From an uncultured Eubacteriales bacterium (GTDB lineage Bacteria; Bacillota; Clostridia; Oscillospirales; Oscillospiraceae): a DNA stretch of 24,057 nucleotides. The DNA lies in the NCBI GenBank assembly GCA_900545925.1, contig URAZ01000048.1:1-24057 (forward strand), given 5' to 3'. The translations under genes were made by a program, and so were the position numbers. The notes beneath the pieces were generated by a model. The model had not been told where the DNA came from, made no database searches, and saw nothing but the letters and a program-made list of their open reading frames with translations. Shown here piece after piece: positions 1-8,972 of this stretch. The first letter of the stretch is position 1. Each line of letters starts with the position of its first letter.

Positions 1-236
1 GTCTGCCGCAGCGACGCGATCCCGAACAGGTGCTGGATCAGCACCATCTTGATCAGTACCACCGGGTCGATCCCCGGACGGCCGTTGTCATGGCAGTAAT
101 ATGGCGACAGCAACGCATACAGCCACTCGTAATCCATGACCCTTTCGATCTTCCGCAGCAGATGATCCTCCGGTACCAGCGCCTCCAGATCCACGATCAC
201 CGGCTCACGCCGTGCATCTTTCCTTCGTTCTTCCAT
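1..236 (-). CDS. IS1182-type transposase, N-terminal part (cut by window edge)
   Basis: The minus strand from the ATG at 234-236 reads 78 codons without a stop to the window edge. The protein has the typical start of IS1182-group transposases: LVPEDHLLRKIE, then a Tyr-rich stretch, then CHDNGRPGIDPVVLIKM and HLFGIASLRQ. This is the N-terminal helical region; the DDE catalytic core would lie beyond position 1 and cannot be judged. A GAGGTG ribosome site precedes the ATG, and an extended -10 (TGGTATAAT) lies just upstream, so the visible part looks intact. The element end may be near 300, where the minus strand reads TGTCAAAAAACCCC, but its partner end is outside the window. Family assignment comes from remembered motif patterns, not a search. 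Confidence 0.85.
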   Translation of the reverse strand, partial: MEERRKDARREPVIVDLEALVPEDHLLRKIERVMDYEWLYALLSPYYCHDNGRPGIDPVVLIKMVLIQHLFGIASLRQ

Positions 237-259
237 TTCCGCACCTCGCTTTTTTCTCT

Positions 260-268
260 ATTATACCA
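260..268 (-). promoter_or_regulatory. Extended -10 promoter of the left transposase
   Basis: The minus strand reads TGGTATAAT, a perfect TATAAT at 260-265 with an upstream TG. No good -35 was seen at 16-18 bp. It lies about 24 bases upstream of the transposase ATG. Confidence 0.5.
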
Positions 269-306
269 GATTTCAAGACGCTTTTGCGGGGTTTTTTGAC
301 AGACTG

Positions 307-343
307 ACGCCGGACGCATGAAATTCATGCGTCCGGCGTTTTT
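307..343. terminator. Perfect 16-bp hairpin after the SGNH hydrolase gene
   Basis: Left arm 307-322 and right arm 324-339 are exact reverse complements around a single base, so the real loop is a few bases wider. The T-run (339-343) follows the stem on the plus strand. Read in the direction of the minus-strand gene that ends at 352, the stem is not followed by a U-tract. It could stop plus-strand transcripts, or act as a 3'-end RNA-stabilising stem for the sugar operon. Confidence 0.55.
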
Positions 344-351
344 CTGGTTCT

Positions 352-1071
352 TCAGCGCATCATCGTCTCCAGCAGCGAATAGGCAAACATCCATGCCATC
401 TCCCGGCTGGGATGGTTGATGCCGTTGGCGAGCAGCGCCGTGGTATCCACGCCGTTTTGGCTGAGCAGCTTCCATTTGGCATAGCAGTCGCACACCGCAG
501 CGCCCTGCCGTGTGCAGACCTCTCTGGCCGCGTCCAGATAGCGTTCGAGCCTGCCGTCCAGCTGGATCTTCAGCGTATCCTCCGCCACGGCGCGGATCTC
601 CGGTACCGTCAGCTTCTCGCTCAGACGCGTGTTCATCATGTTCGGCGTCATGAAAATGATCTCCGAGCCTGCCTCCTTCAGTTTTGTAAAAATTCCGTCC
701 AGCGCCGATGCGTATTCCTCCTGCGTCTCATCGCCGCGGCACGCATCATTCAGCCCAAAGCACACCACCGTCAGATCGGGATGATATGCCAGAACGTCGC
801 GTTCCAGCCGCTGCAGTCCCGACGGCGCGTTGTCGCCGCTGATGCCGGCGTTGATAAACTGGACCGGCACGCCCGGATACAGCAGCGCAAACAGCTTCCG
901 CACATCGGCGGCATAGCCGCTCTCCGGCTCAAACACGGTCTGCACCGCGCCCTCGCTCGTCAGATATACCTCAAAGCAGCCCTGCGTTACGCTGTCGCCG
1001 AGAAACGCGATGGCGACCGGCGGCGCAAAGAGATCTGCCTGCTTGGCCCGGATTTTTTTCAGGATGTTCAT
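352..1071 (-). CDS. SGNH/GDSL-type esterase, probable carbohydrate acetylesterase
   Basis: 239 residues, no signal peptide, so probably cytoplasmic. SGNH blocks are visible: GDSVTQG with nucleophile Ser27, the NAGISGD block around Gly79, GLND with Asn108 (oxyanion hole), and His220 in GINHPS. The usual Asp three residues before the His is Gly217 here, so this may work as a Ser-His dyad, as in a subset of the family. It is the last gene of the minus-strand sugar operon, 69 bp after the response regulator, with an AGAAGGAGA ribosome site about 10 bases before the ATG. Deacetylation of an imported, acetylated oligosaccharide is inferred from the neighbouring GH78-like enzyme and transporter. A lipase-like or other acyl hydrolase role is not excluded. 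Confidence 0.8.
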   Translation of the reverse strand: MNILKKIRAKQADLFAPPVAIAFLGDSVTQGCFEVYLTSEGAVQTVFEPESGYAADVRKLFALLYPGVPVQFINAGISGDNAPSGLQRLERDVLAYHPDLTVVCFGLNDACRGDETQEEYASALDGIFTKLKEAGSEIIFMTPNMMNTRLSEKLTVPEIRAVAEDTLKIQLDGRLERYLDAAREVCTRQGAAVCDCYAKWKLLSQNGVDTTALLANGINHPSREMAWMFAYSLLETMMR

Positions 1072-1095
1072 CTGTGTTCGTCTCCTTCTGATCCT

Positions 1096-1135
1096 GCCGT
1101 CCGTCCTTTGCCCCCAGGGGATCCGGACGGACGGC
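1096..1135. repeat. 11-bp perfect inverted repeat between response regulator and SGNH genes
   Basis: Arms 1096-1106 (gccgtccgtcc) and 1125-1135 (ggacggacggc) are exact reverse complements, with a nested CCCC-A-GGGG inside the loop. There is no U-tract on the minus strand, so a processing or stability hairpin is as likely as a terminator. It sits directly after the response-regulator stop codon. Confidence 0.5.
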
Positions 1136-1140
1136 TTTCT

Positions 1141-2667
1141 CTATTTCAGATGCCGCTTTCGGTACTCCTTCGGCGTAAAGCCGGTCACCTTTTTGAACGT
1201 TTTGAAGAAATACTTCTCGTCCTGATAGCCCACGTGCTCGGCTATCTCATACGTTTTAAACTTGCCGCGCTCCAAAAGCACCTTTGCCGTTTCCACGCGC
1301 ATGGACGTCAGATACGAGACAAACGGCTTTCCGAAAATGCGCTTAAACAGGTCGCTCGTATAGCTGGGGTTAAAATGCAGAAAGTCCGCCAGCTGCTCCA
1401 GCGAGATATCCTCGCGATAATGCTCACGCAAGTACTTGTCGATCACCTCGCGCAGATTTTCCTCGGGACTTGCGCTCGTGCTTTTCTTCTGCAGCTCCAA
1501 AATGCCCGTGCCGCACAGCAGAAGCTGTTCCAGCACCTGCTCCGCCGTCAGAAGGCGCGTCAGCGCGTCATGCGCCGCGGCGGCCTGCGGGCAGCCGTCC
1601 CACGGCAGCTTCAGCGCCGCCATCTGTCGGTTCATCTGCTCCCACGCCGCGCGCTTGAGGCAGCGCGGGTTCCCCTCCGGATACGCCTTCAGAAGGTCCT
1701 GCCAATAGTCGCGCAGGAGCGCGGTCAGGTAGTCCTTCTTTCCGAGCAGGATCGCCGTTGTGATCCGTTCGGCGTAGGCGCGGTTAAACTGCTCCGCCTC
1801 CTTTTGCTCCGGCCGGTCGTCAAAGGCCGCGCCCTCGCGGAGCGCGCCGTCATAGAAATAGCTCTGTATCGCGTCGTCCGCACGCCGGAGCGCCTGGCAC
1901 AGGCGCTGCATGCCCTGCACGCCGTCCGCCTTTGCCGAAAGCTCCTGCGCGTAAAGAAGATAGCCTCCCGCGCCCCAGATCTCGTCCGCCGCGCGCCGGA
2001 CGGAGCCGGCGGCGCTTTTTTCTTCCAATATCGTCAGCCGGCCATCCGCGTCCAGCTGCTGCGCATACGGCGCGCGTTCCGTCAGCCGGACGCGCCACTG
2101 CGTCTCGCAGATCTCCCGCTCGCCCGGGACGGCCAGCATGAACAGCGCACACTCCGCTGCGCCGGATAAAAACTGCTGTTCGTCCTCGCCGCCGCTTCCG
2201 GTGCGCTGCGCATCCTGCCGCACCCCCGGCGCAATGCTTTCCAGGCAGCGCCGAAGCAGGCGGCTGCGGCTCTGCGTCTTGTCGCGCAGCGAACGCATCT
2301 GCCGCCGCTGCATCACATCAGAGATCGCGCGCTCCAGCTTTTCCTCGTCAATGGGCTTGAGCAGATATTCCTCCACGCCGTAGTGGATGGCTTTCTGCGC
2401 ATAGGAAAAATTGTCAAAACCGCTGTAGATGATCACCGGCAGCTCCGGCTGCGTCTCGCGCAGCTTTGCAAGCAAATCGAGTCCGTCCTTGCGCGGCATA
2501 CAGATATCCGTGATCAAAAGATCCGGCTTTTTCTTGCAGCAGAGCCGGTAGGCATCGTCGCCGTCCAGCGCCTCGCCCACGATCTCGATGGGAAAGCGGA
2601 CGGATCGCAGCGCGCTTTTCAGCACGACCAGCACGAATTTTTCGTCGTCTGCAATGACAACTCTCAT
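1141..2667 (-). CDS. YesN-like response regulator, REC plus AraC-type DNA-binding domain
   Basis: 508 residues. The N-terminal receiver domain (about 1-120) shows the acidic pair Asp7/Asp8, phospho-acceptor Asp54 in TDICMPRKDG, Ser82 in the Thr/Ser switch position and Lys104 in LLKPI. The middle (about 125-400) is unrecognised and variable. Residues 405-508 hold two helix-turn-helix units of the AraC/XylS type, ending GFTPKEYRKRHLK. Its start overlaps the stop of the upstream sensor kinase gene by ATGA, so the two are co-translated. It is expected to be phosphorylated by that kinase and to activate the sugar operon. A candidate binding site is described at 11468-11491 and 19200-19222. The family and pairing are clear; the target sugar is inferred. 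Confidence 0.92.
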   Translation of the reverse strand: MRVVIADDEKFVLVVLKSALRSVRFPIEIVGEALDGDDAYRLCCKKKPDLLITDICMPRKDGLDLLAKLRETQPELPVIIYSGFDNFSYAQKAIHYGVEEYLLKPIDEEKLERAISDVMQRRQMRSLRDKTQSRSRLLRRCLESIAPGVRQDAQRTGSGGEDEQQFLSGAAECALFMLAVPGEREICETQWRVRLTERAPYAQQLDADGRLTILEEKSAAGSVRRAADEIWGAGGYLLYAQELSAKADGVQGMQRLCQALRRADDAIQSYFYDGALREGAAFDDRPEQKEAEQFNRAYAERITTAILLGKKDYLTALLRDYWQDLLKAYPEGNPRCLKRAAWEQMNRQMAALKLPWDGCPQAAAAHDALTRLLTAEQVLEQLLLCGTGILELQKKSTSASPEENLREVIDKYLREHYREDISLEQLADFLHFNPSYTSDLFKRIFGKPFVSYLTSMRVETAKVLLERGKFKTYEIAEHVGYQDEKYFFKTFKKVTGFTPKEYRKRHLK

Positions 2668-4514
2668 GAGTCCGCATCCTCCTGTTCCGCTTTTTTCATC
2701 CGCAGCCGCAGCGCGCTGTCAGCCCCCGGCTTCTGCATCACGGCCGGGAATTCGATCTCTGCCGTGGTTCCGACGCCGACCTCGCTGAAGATCCTGACGC
2801 CGTATTTGTCGCCGTAATTCAGCTTCAGACGGCTGTTGACGTTATAGATCCCGATGCTGACACGGCCGTTTCGCGGCTGGCCGGGCTGGAACGGCTCTTT
2901 GAGATCCGCGTTGATCTTTTCCAGCGCGTCCGCAGCGATGCCGCAGCCGTTGTCGACGATCCGGAGCCGTGCCGCGCCGTCCTGTACCTGCCCGCTGATG
3001 CAGATCTCGCAGTCCGCCCTCTTTTCCGTAAAGCCGTGCAGCACTGCGTTTTCCACGATCGGCTGAAGCGTAAACTTCGGCATGGACAGCGCGCGCAGCT
3101 GCTCCGGGATCTCCATTGTCAACCGGATCTTGTCGTCAAAGCGATAGTCCATGATCCGGATGTAATTTGTCACGTGCTGAAGCTCCATCTGAAGCGACGT
3201 GCTGCCGTCCGCGCCGTACATATTGTAGCGCATGAACTCGGAGATATTCTTGACGATGTCGGCCACCTTTTCGTTATGCTCCGACAGCGCGATGCCGCGC
3301 ATCGTCTCAAACGTGTTATAAAGAAAATGCGGGTTGATCTGCTGCTGCAGCACCTCAAGCTGCGCCTCTTTCTGCATCAGCTGCGCAGAATAGACCTTCT
3401 GGATCAGCTCTTCAATGCTGCTTGCCATGTCGTTGAAGGTCTGGCCGAGGTAGCGGAACTCGTCGTTTGACTCCGTCTCCACCTTTACGGCGTAGCGTCC
3501 CTCCTTCACCTGCTGCATGGCCGAGACCAGCTCGCCGAGCGGCCGGAACGTCCTGTGCGAGAACACGATCAGGAAGCACACCGCCGCAAGCAGCACGCAC
3601 AGCACCAGCACTGTCATGATCGACTGGAGCTGCGCCATGTCACGCATCAGATACTTCATCTCGCACACATAGTCATATCGCCAGCCGGTCTTCGCTGAGA
3701 CGCACGTAATGCGGATGATCTCCTCGCCGTCCGCCGTAAACACCCGCGTCTGCGCCGTTCCTGCGGGCGGGATCTCGTCCGCGCCCATATCACGGTAGGG
3801 ATCGTCCGACTGGGTGGCGTAGATCCGGTTGCCCTGCTCGTCGCCGATGAAGATCGCGCCCTGCTGCAGATTGCTCTTGCCGTTGCCGCCATAGATCGTC
3901 TCAGCCAGAATGCTGTAGGGGATCTCAACAAGCGCCACGCCGTAGCTCTGCCGGTCATAGATGTTCACAATGCTGCGCGCAATGCCGATGGTCGTGTTTT
4001 CCTCGCCCCCGTGCCGGTCGAGAAAAATCACATACGCCCCCTGACGCGCCAGCGCGTCCTGGTACCAGCTCTCCTGCTCCAGCAGTTCCAGGCCGATGCC
4101 CGAGCGGTTTCGCAGGTAAAACTCGTTTCCGTAATTGTCAAAGACGTAAATACTGCGGATGTTGTCGTAAATACTCATGATCGTGACGAAGATGTTCTCC
4201 ACGTCCTGCCGGTAATTGAGCTTTTCATCCGACGGCGCGCTGTGATATTCCTGCAGGATCTCAGAAAGCTGCGCGTTGACCGAAAGCTGGGCGTTGAGCT
4301 GGATCGACGTTTCCAGCTTGTTGTCGATGGCCGACGAAAGCTGCAGCAGATACTGCTCCATATACTCCGAGACCCGGTTCTGGATATTCTGCTTGGCCAC
4401 GCGATAGGTGATCACGCTCACCGCCATCAGCGACAGCGCAATGAGCGGGATCACCACCAGCAGCAGCTTCTGCTCCAGCGGAAAACGGATTTCACTTTGC
4501 TTTCTTTTCAACAT
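2664..4514 (-). CDS. YesM-like membrane sensor histidine kinase
   Basis: 616 residues. One transmembrane helix at about 17-38, an extracytoplasmic sensing region about 39-297 (Cache-like by position), a second helix about 298-320, HAMP about 321-373, then the LytS/YesM-type kinase core. Phospho-acceptor His396 lies in INPHFLYN. The ATP-binding part shows Asn489 in QPIVENAVLHG, DNGCG at 521-525 and a Gly-rich SIGIYNVNSR. The start codon lies inside the upstream glycosidase gene (23-bp overlap), preceded by GGAGGG eight bases before the ATG. The stop overlaps the response-regulator start. This tight packing indicates that sensing, transport and degradation are made together. The ligand is probably an extracellular oligosaccharide, possibly via one of the solute-binding proteins. 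Confidence 0.93.
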   Translation of the reverse strand: MLKRKQSEIRFPLEQKLLLVVIPLIALSLMAVSVITYRVAKQNIQNRVSEYMEQYLLQLSSAIDNKLETSIQLNAQLSVNAQLSEILQEYHSAPSDEKLNYRQDVENIFVTIMSIYDNIRSIYVFDNYGNEFYLRNRSGIGLELLEQESWYQDALARQGAYVIFLDRHGGEENTTIGIARSIVNIYDRQSYGVALVEIPYSILAETIYGGNGKSNLQQGAIFIGDEQGNRIYATQSDDPYRDMGADEIPPAGTAQTRVFTADGEEIIRITCVSAKTGWRYDYVCEMKYLMRDMAQLQSIMTVLVLCVLLAAVCFLIVFSHRTFRPLGELVSAMQQVKEGRYAVKVETESNDEFRYLGQTFNDMASSIEELIQKVYSAQLMQKEAQLEVLQQQINPHFLYNTFETMRGIALSEHNEKVADIVKNISEFMRYNMYGADGSTSLQMELQHVTNYIRIMDYRFDDKIRLTMEIPEQLRALSMPKFTLQPIVENAVLHGFTEKRADCEICISGQVQDGAARLRIVDNGCGIAADALEKINADLKEPFQPGQPRNGRVSIGIYNVNSRLKLNYGDKYGVRIFSEVGVGTTAEIEFPAVMQKPGADSALRLRMKKAEQEDADS

Positions 4515-6678
4515 GGATCATTCCCTCCGGCGTAGGGACGCTGCCATAGCAGCCGTCCATACGCCGCGCGGCGTCCGCCGTCCGGGCAAAGCCCGGCTTG
4601 ACCGGCCGCACGCCAAGGCCATAGGCATAGTAGAAGTAGACCGGCATCGCCGACCAGCCGTGGCAGAGGCTGCCTGCCTGGTCGAACGCATCCGCGCCGT
4701 CCTCCGTCTCCCAGAACGACGTTGCCCCCGCATAGAGCATTCTGCCCCAGATACGCGCAATATCCGCAAACACCCAGTCGAAATAGTCTTCCTGTCGTGT
4801 CAGAAGCGCCTCGTATTTGAACCGGATCATGCTGAGCGTACACGGGACCCAGTCGTTTTTGCCCGCAGCCAGCACCGGCAGGAGCCGCTCGCGCTCCGCC
4901 TGCCCGGCAGTGCCCGACAAGACGGCCAGCGCCTGCACAAGCTCGCTCTGCGCGCCGTCTTCCGCATGGAATGCGCCGTCCGTTTCATGCGCAAACGTGC
5001 GGTAGCTGCCGCTCTCTGCATCCCAGAACATGGCATGGCACGCCCGGCGCGCCTCCGCGCAGCCGCTGTGCAGCATGGCTGCGTCCCCGCGTTCGCCAAG
5101 CTCTTCGGCAAGCTCGGCCGCCGCGTCCAGAAACAGCAGGAAGAACATCTGATACGGCGCGTCAATGCGCGGTGCGAGCAGCTCGCTGCGGTAGATCGGT
5201 TCGCCCGACAGCAGGTCGTTCCACTCGTAAAAGCTCCAGTATTTTGTCTCGACCGGCACCGGCAGCAGCCCGTCCCTGCATTCACGCAGGCGGCACTGCG
5301 CCGCCAGACGGATGCTTGGCCAGAGCGCACGCACGAGTTCCCGGTCGCCGCTGTAACGCAGATAGTCGCGCACGCCAAGCACCCACATGAACGTGAAATA
5401 CGGAATGGTGACGACCTCTTTGCCGGGCGTATGCAGCTCCAGAAAGCCGTCTGCCTGCATGCCGCGCGCAAGCATCCGCAGCGACGCCGCCGCAAACGCA
5501 TATTCGCCGAAGCAGTAATAGCCGCACACCGCCTGATTGAGCGAGTCCATGGCATAAAGCGCCTGTTCGCGCCACGGGCAGTCTTCATAGTGCTCATGCA
5601 TGCAAAGCCGCAGCGTATGTACCGCCGTGCGATAGATCTGCATATGCAGCCGGTCGCTGCAATAAAATTCGCCGCGCTCCGTTACCGGATAGTCAAGCGG
5701 GCGCACGCCCGCGTAAAGGCACTGCGCCGTTCCGCCGTTCAGCGGATGCAGATGCACCTCCAGATATCGCATGCCGATGCGCTGAAAATCGTGGCGGAAG
5801 CAGTGCGTTCCCGCGCCGAAGGTCACGGCAGTCTGGAACATGCGGCTTCCGATGTGACTGCGTACACGCAGATCGTCCAGATGCTCGCCCCAGCCAAGCT
5901 CCACGCGGCAGCCCGCCGCGGACGAGACCTCGATCTCCAGCAGCCCGCTCGATTCCTCGCCGCAGTCCCAGATCTCATAGCGGTCTGCGCCGGCGTCGAG
6001 CTGCACGTTCTTTCCCCGTGCCGACAAAAACGCCGACTCAAACGGTTCCCGGTCGCCCGGCAGCAGATAGCCGTGCGCGCAGACCGCAGCACGTTTGCGC
6101 CCGGAGAGCACCTGACGCGCGATCGGGCGCGGCGCATAGCGCCGTCCGTCCGTCGTAAGTTCCGCCGCCGGCGCATAGCGCTGCGGCTCGGCCGTCTGGT
6201 CATAGTACCAGACCATGCCGGTCTGGTTTGTCGGGACCTTGCCCGCACGATAGGCCGTATCCGCGCGGCAGAGCGTCTGCGCGCCGCTGGCTACCGCACA
6301 CGCGCCTTCGCCGCGCATGACGGCGAAGATCACGTATGCGCGCCCCGCCGTGTAGCAGTTGCTGGATACGCCCTGATACCACACCTCGATCTCAAGCGTG
6401 TTTTCGCCCCTGACCGCCGCGGCGGAAAGGTCGAACGTCTCATACCAGCTGGTGTCGTCCGTTCCGTCGTAGAACGCGAAGCCGATCCGTTCGCCGTTCA
6501 GGCACACCCGCGCGCGGCTGTCGCAGCTGAGCTGCAGGCTGAGCGCACCGTCTCCGTCCCACGTAAATTTCTGCAAAAACTGCACATACCGGTTCGGCTG
6601 GCTGCCGTCCGGCAGCCAGACCGGCTTTGCCTCGCGGCAGGGAAATCCATATTCTGTCTGCATTTTCCTGTTCTCCAT
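4492..6678 (-). CDS. GH78-like alpha-L-rhamnosidase
   Basis: 728 residues, no signal peptide, so cytoplasmic. The N-terminal half (about 1-330) is beta-rich. From about 335 on it is an (alpha/alpha)6 barrel. Asp366, Glu371 and Asp378 lie in DCPWREQALYAMD, and Glu657 in GATSFWE. Their spacing (5 and 12 residues) matches the acidic residues of the Bacillus GH78 enzyme RhaB as I remember them. HGWSAMPVYF at about 673-682 is also typical. It would remove terminal alpha-L-rhamnose from imported oligosaccharides. Only three bases separate its ATG from the stop of the upstream binding-protein gene, and its end overlaps the sensor kinase. A related six-hairpin glycosidase with another specificity is the main alternative. 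Confidence 0.8.
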   Translation of the reverse strand: MENRKMQTEYGFPCREAKPVWLPDGSQPNRYVQFLQKFTWDGDGALSLQLSCDSRARVCLNGERIGFAFYDGTDDTSWYETFDLSAAAVRGENTLEIEVWYQGVSSNCYTAGRAYVIFAVMRGEGACAVASGAQTLCRADTAYRAGKVPTNQTGMVWYYDQTAEPQRYAPAAELTTDGRRYAPRPIARQVLSGRKRAAVCAHGYLLPGDREPFESAFLSARGKNVQLDAGADRYEIWDCGEESSGLLEIEVSSAAGCRVELGWGEHLDDLRVRSHIGSRMFQTAVTFGAGTHCFRHDFQRIGMRYLEVHLHPLNGGTAQCLYAGVRPLDYPVTERGEFYCSDRLHMQIYRTAVHTLRLCMHEHYEDCPWREQALYAMDSLNQAVCGYYCFGEYAFAAASLRMLARGMQADGFLELHTPGKEVVTIPYFTFMWVLGVRDYLRYSGDRELVRALWPSIRLAAQCRLRECRDGLLPVPVETKYWSFYEWNDLLSGEPIYRSELLAPRIDAPYQMFFLLFLDAAAELAEELGERGDAAMLHSGCAEARRACHAMFWDAESGSYRTFAHETDGAFHAEDGAQSELVQALAVLSGTAGQAERERLLPVLAAGKNDWVPCTLSMIRFKYEALLTRQEDYFDWVFADIARIWGRMLYAGATSFWETEDGADAFDQAGSLCHGWSAMPVYFYYAYGLGVRPVKPGFARTADAARRMDGCYGSVPTPEGMIHVEKKAK

Positions 6679-6681
6679 CGG

Positions 6682-7953
6682 TCACTCTTCCTTTTTGTAA
6701 ATCTCCGTCCATGTCTGATCCAGCCTGTCCAGCGCATCGTCAATGCTCCCGCCGGTCGAGATCTCCTCCACGGTCTTCAGGAATACCATCTGCATCCCGC
6801 TCGGCCAGTTCACATCCAGGAACGGATAGCTGTCGGTGATGCCCGAGATCAGCGTTTCCAGCACCGGATCACATCCGGCGTCAAACCCGGTTTTTACCGG
6901 CAAATTGCCGGTCTCCTGCAAAAACTGACGGTAAACATCGTCGTTTGTCAGGAAGAAATTCAAAAAGTCGATCGCCGTCTCCTTGTGTGCGCTCTGCTCA
7001 CTCACGGCCAGCATGCCGCCGACCGACGACGGGATCCAGTTGACGCCGTCGCTCGACGCGGGGAGAATGAACAATCCGAAATTGCAGCCGGCATTCATGC
7101 TCCGGATCATCGACACACCCCAGGAGCCCATGACCATCATGGCCGCGCGGCCGTCCGCAAACGCGCGCAGCTGCTGGTCGTATGTCGTCTGCAGGAAGTT
7201 TTCCGTCACATAGCCGCTGTCGATCAGCGTTTTCAGCATTTCGAACGTCTTTTTCCACTCCGCGCCGTCAAAATGCCGCGTCCCGTCGGCCATTTCGCGG
7301 TCAAAGTCCGGGTTTTCCCGGTAGATCGTCGTGGCCGAGAGCGCATACGGGATCAGGCTCTGGATCCATGCGTCCTTATAGCAGACGGAGAGGGGCGTAA
7401 TGCCCTCGTCCTTCAGCTTCCGGCATACGTCAAGAAACTCCTGCCAGGTGGTGGGCACCGGGAGGTCATACTGCGCAAAAATATCCGCATTGTAAAATGT
7501 ACAGATATAGGTCAGATCGGTCGGCGCGGCATAGATGCTGCCCGCAAGGCTGCCGGTCTCCGCGTCTGACTCCCGCACATTTTCAAGACACGGCTGTCCG
7601 CTCAAGTCGGCAAGGTAGCCCGCCCGCGCCAATGGCAGCGCCTGCGCATAGCCCGGATGCACGCCGATGAGATCGGGGCAGTCCTGCACGGCGATGCGCG
7701 CGTCAAGCGTGGAGTTATAGTTTTCCGAGTTTAAAAACTCGCTTTTGATCTTCACGTTGGGATGCGCCTTTTCATACGCGGCGATCACGTGGCCATAGGC
7801 CTCCTCCGCCTCGCCCTGATAGTGGAAAAGGTGCAGGACGATCTGTTCCTGCTCCTGCGTCTGCTCCGTGCCGTACTCGGGCGCGGCGGCGCTGCACGCC
7901 GCCAGCATCAGAAGCGCGGCGATCACACCGAAAATGGCCAGCCGTTTTTTCAT
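6682..7953 (-). CDS. Sugar ABC transporter solute-binding lipoprotein B
   Basis: 423 residues with a lipoprotein signal: MKKRLAIFGVIAALL then lipobox LAAC with Cys20, which would be lipidated on the outer face of the membrane. The rest has the form of family 1 extracellular solute-binding proteins: IVLHLFHYQG near the mature start, FYNADIFAQYDLPVPTTW, and a C-terminal helical part. It is the second binding protein of this operon and clearly differs from the first (9998-11350). It comes after, not before, the permeases, separated from them by a 167-bp gap with a hairpin. AAAGGA lies about eight bases upstream of the ATG. It may deliver a different oligosaccharide to the same permease pair, or act as a sensor partner of the kinase. 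Confidence 0.88.
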   Translation of the reverse strand: MKKRLAIFGVIAALLMLAACSAAAPEYGTEQTQEQEQIVLHLFHYQGEAEEAYGHVIAAYEKAHPNVKIKSEFLNSENYNSTLDARIAVQDCPDLIGVHPGYAQALPLARAGYLADLSGQPCLENVRESDAETGSLAGSIYAAPTDLTYICTFYNADIFAQYDLPVPTTWQEFLDVCRKLKDEGITPLSVCYKDAWIQSLIPYALSATTIYRENPDFDREMADGTRHFDGAEWKKTFEMLKTLIDSGYVTENFLQTTYDQQLRAFADGRAAMMVMGSWGVSMIRSMNAGCNFGLFILPASSDGVNWIPSSVGGMLAVSEQSAHKETAIDFLNFFLTNDDVYRQFLQETGNLPVKTGFDAGCDPVLETLISGITDSYPFLDVNWPSGMQMVFLKTVEEISTGGSIDDALDRLDQTWTEIYKKEE

Positions 7954-7980
7954 CGTTCATTTCCTTTCCAAATGCGCAAA

Positions 7981-8028
7981 CGGACAGCTGCGGGGCACCG
8001 AAAGCTCTACGGCGTCCGCGGCTGTCCG
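7981..8028. repeat. Intercistronic hairpin between permease 2 and binding protein B
   Basis: Arms cggacagc (7981-7988) and gctgtccg (8021-8028) pair perfectly and extend inwards with G-C and two wobble pairs to about 13 bp. No U-tract follows on the minus strand. It lies in the largest gap between the permeases and the downstream genes and may protect or process the mRNA. The rest of 7954-8120 has no gene that I can support. Confidence 0.45.
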
Positions 8029-8120
8029 CGCAAATAACGTATATATCCGGCAGAGCTGATCCTGCGCGGCCTTCCTGCGGTATTTTACCACATCGGCCGC
8101 CGTCGTGCAACGGCCTTCGC

Positions 8121-8972
8121 TCAGCCCTTGACCGCACCGCCGGTGATGCCGGCCACGATTTTTTCAGACAAAAGCAGATACAGGATCAGCGTTGGGACCA
8201 GAACGATGATGACCCCGGCAAACAGGCCGGCCCAGTCGCCGGTATACTTCATGGAGGTGATCATGTTCTGCAGGCCCATGGAGAGCGTGCGGATCTTGTC
8301 GTTGCCGTTGGCAAAGATCAGCGCCATGAAATATTCGTTCCAGATGTTCATGAAATTAAAGATCGTCACGGTGATGATGCCGGGCGAGGCCATCGGGATC
8401 ATGACCTTCCACATGGCCTTCATCTCGGAGCAGCCGTCGATCATGGCCGCCTCAGCCAGCGCCGTGGGGACGGTGGAGAAAAACGCCGTGAGGAAATACA
8501 CCGTATACGGCAGGTTCAGCGTCGTGTACAGGATCACAAGCGTGGACAGGTGCCCGACGAGATTCGCCTTGACAAACCAGCAGTAGATCGGGATGACAAG
8601 CATGACCTGCGGGATGCTCATGCCGACGACAAAGGCGTTGAACGTCTGCTTTCTGCCGAAGAACGTTTTCTTTGACAGCACATAGGCCGCCGGCGCGGCG
8701 ATCAGGATGATCAGCACGCACGGGATCCCCGTTGTGATCAGCGAGTTTACAAAATAGTGCGCGACATGGTTGCGCTCCCATACGCCGGTATAGTTTTCAA
8801 CGTGGACGCCGCTTTGCAGCAGTCCGTTTGAAAAGATCTCCTTTGTGGTGCTGAACGAGGCCAGCACGATCCAGCCGAACGCAAACACAAAGAACGCGAC
8901 CCAGAGGATCAGCGGAAGATAGCGCAGCAGTCCGACCGCACGCGCGCCGGTAAGCTTCTTTCTGTTTTTCAT
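8121..8972 (-). CDS. Sugar ABC transporter permease 2 (MalG/AraQ-like)
   Basis: 283 residues from the ATG at 8970-8972. This start gives MKNRKKLTG; a longer reading frame would only add residues inside the upstream gene. About six hydrophobic helices are seen. The EAA loop, which docks on the ATPase, lies at about 174-197 (EAAMIDGCSEMKAMWKVMIP). The start codon shares one base with the stop of permease 1 (TGATG), a sign of translational coupling; AGGAGG lies 13 bases upstream. It would form a heterodimer with permease 1. No ATPase gene is present in the window, so a shared MsiK/MsmX-type ATPase is expected elsewhere. Confidence 0.93.
   Translation of the reverse strand: MKNRKKLTGARAVGLLRYLPLILWVAFFVFAFGWIVLASFSTTKEIFSNGLLQSGVHVENYTGVWERNHVAHYFVNSLITTGIPCVLIILIAAPAAYVLSKKTFFGRKQTFNAFVVGMSIPQVMLVIPIYCWFVKANLVGHLSTLVILYTTLNLPYTVYFLTAFFSTVPTALAEAAMIDGCSEMKAMWKVMIPMASPGIITVTIFNFMNIWNEYFMALIFANGNDKIRTLSMGLQNMITSMKYTGDWAGLFAGVIIVLVPTLILYLLLSEKIVAGITGGAVKG

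Noticed and set aside
4408..7569. A 1053-codon plus-strand open frame
   Set aside because: Shadow of the GH78-like and binding-protein genes in GC-rich DNA; no recognisable domains and biased towards Arg and Ala.
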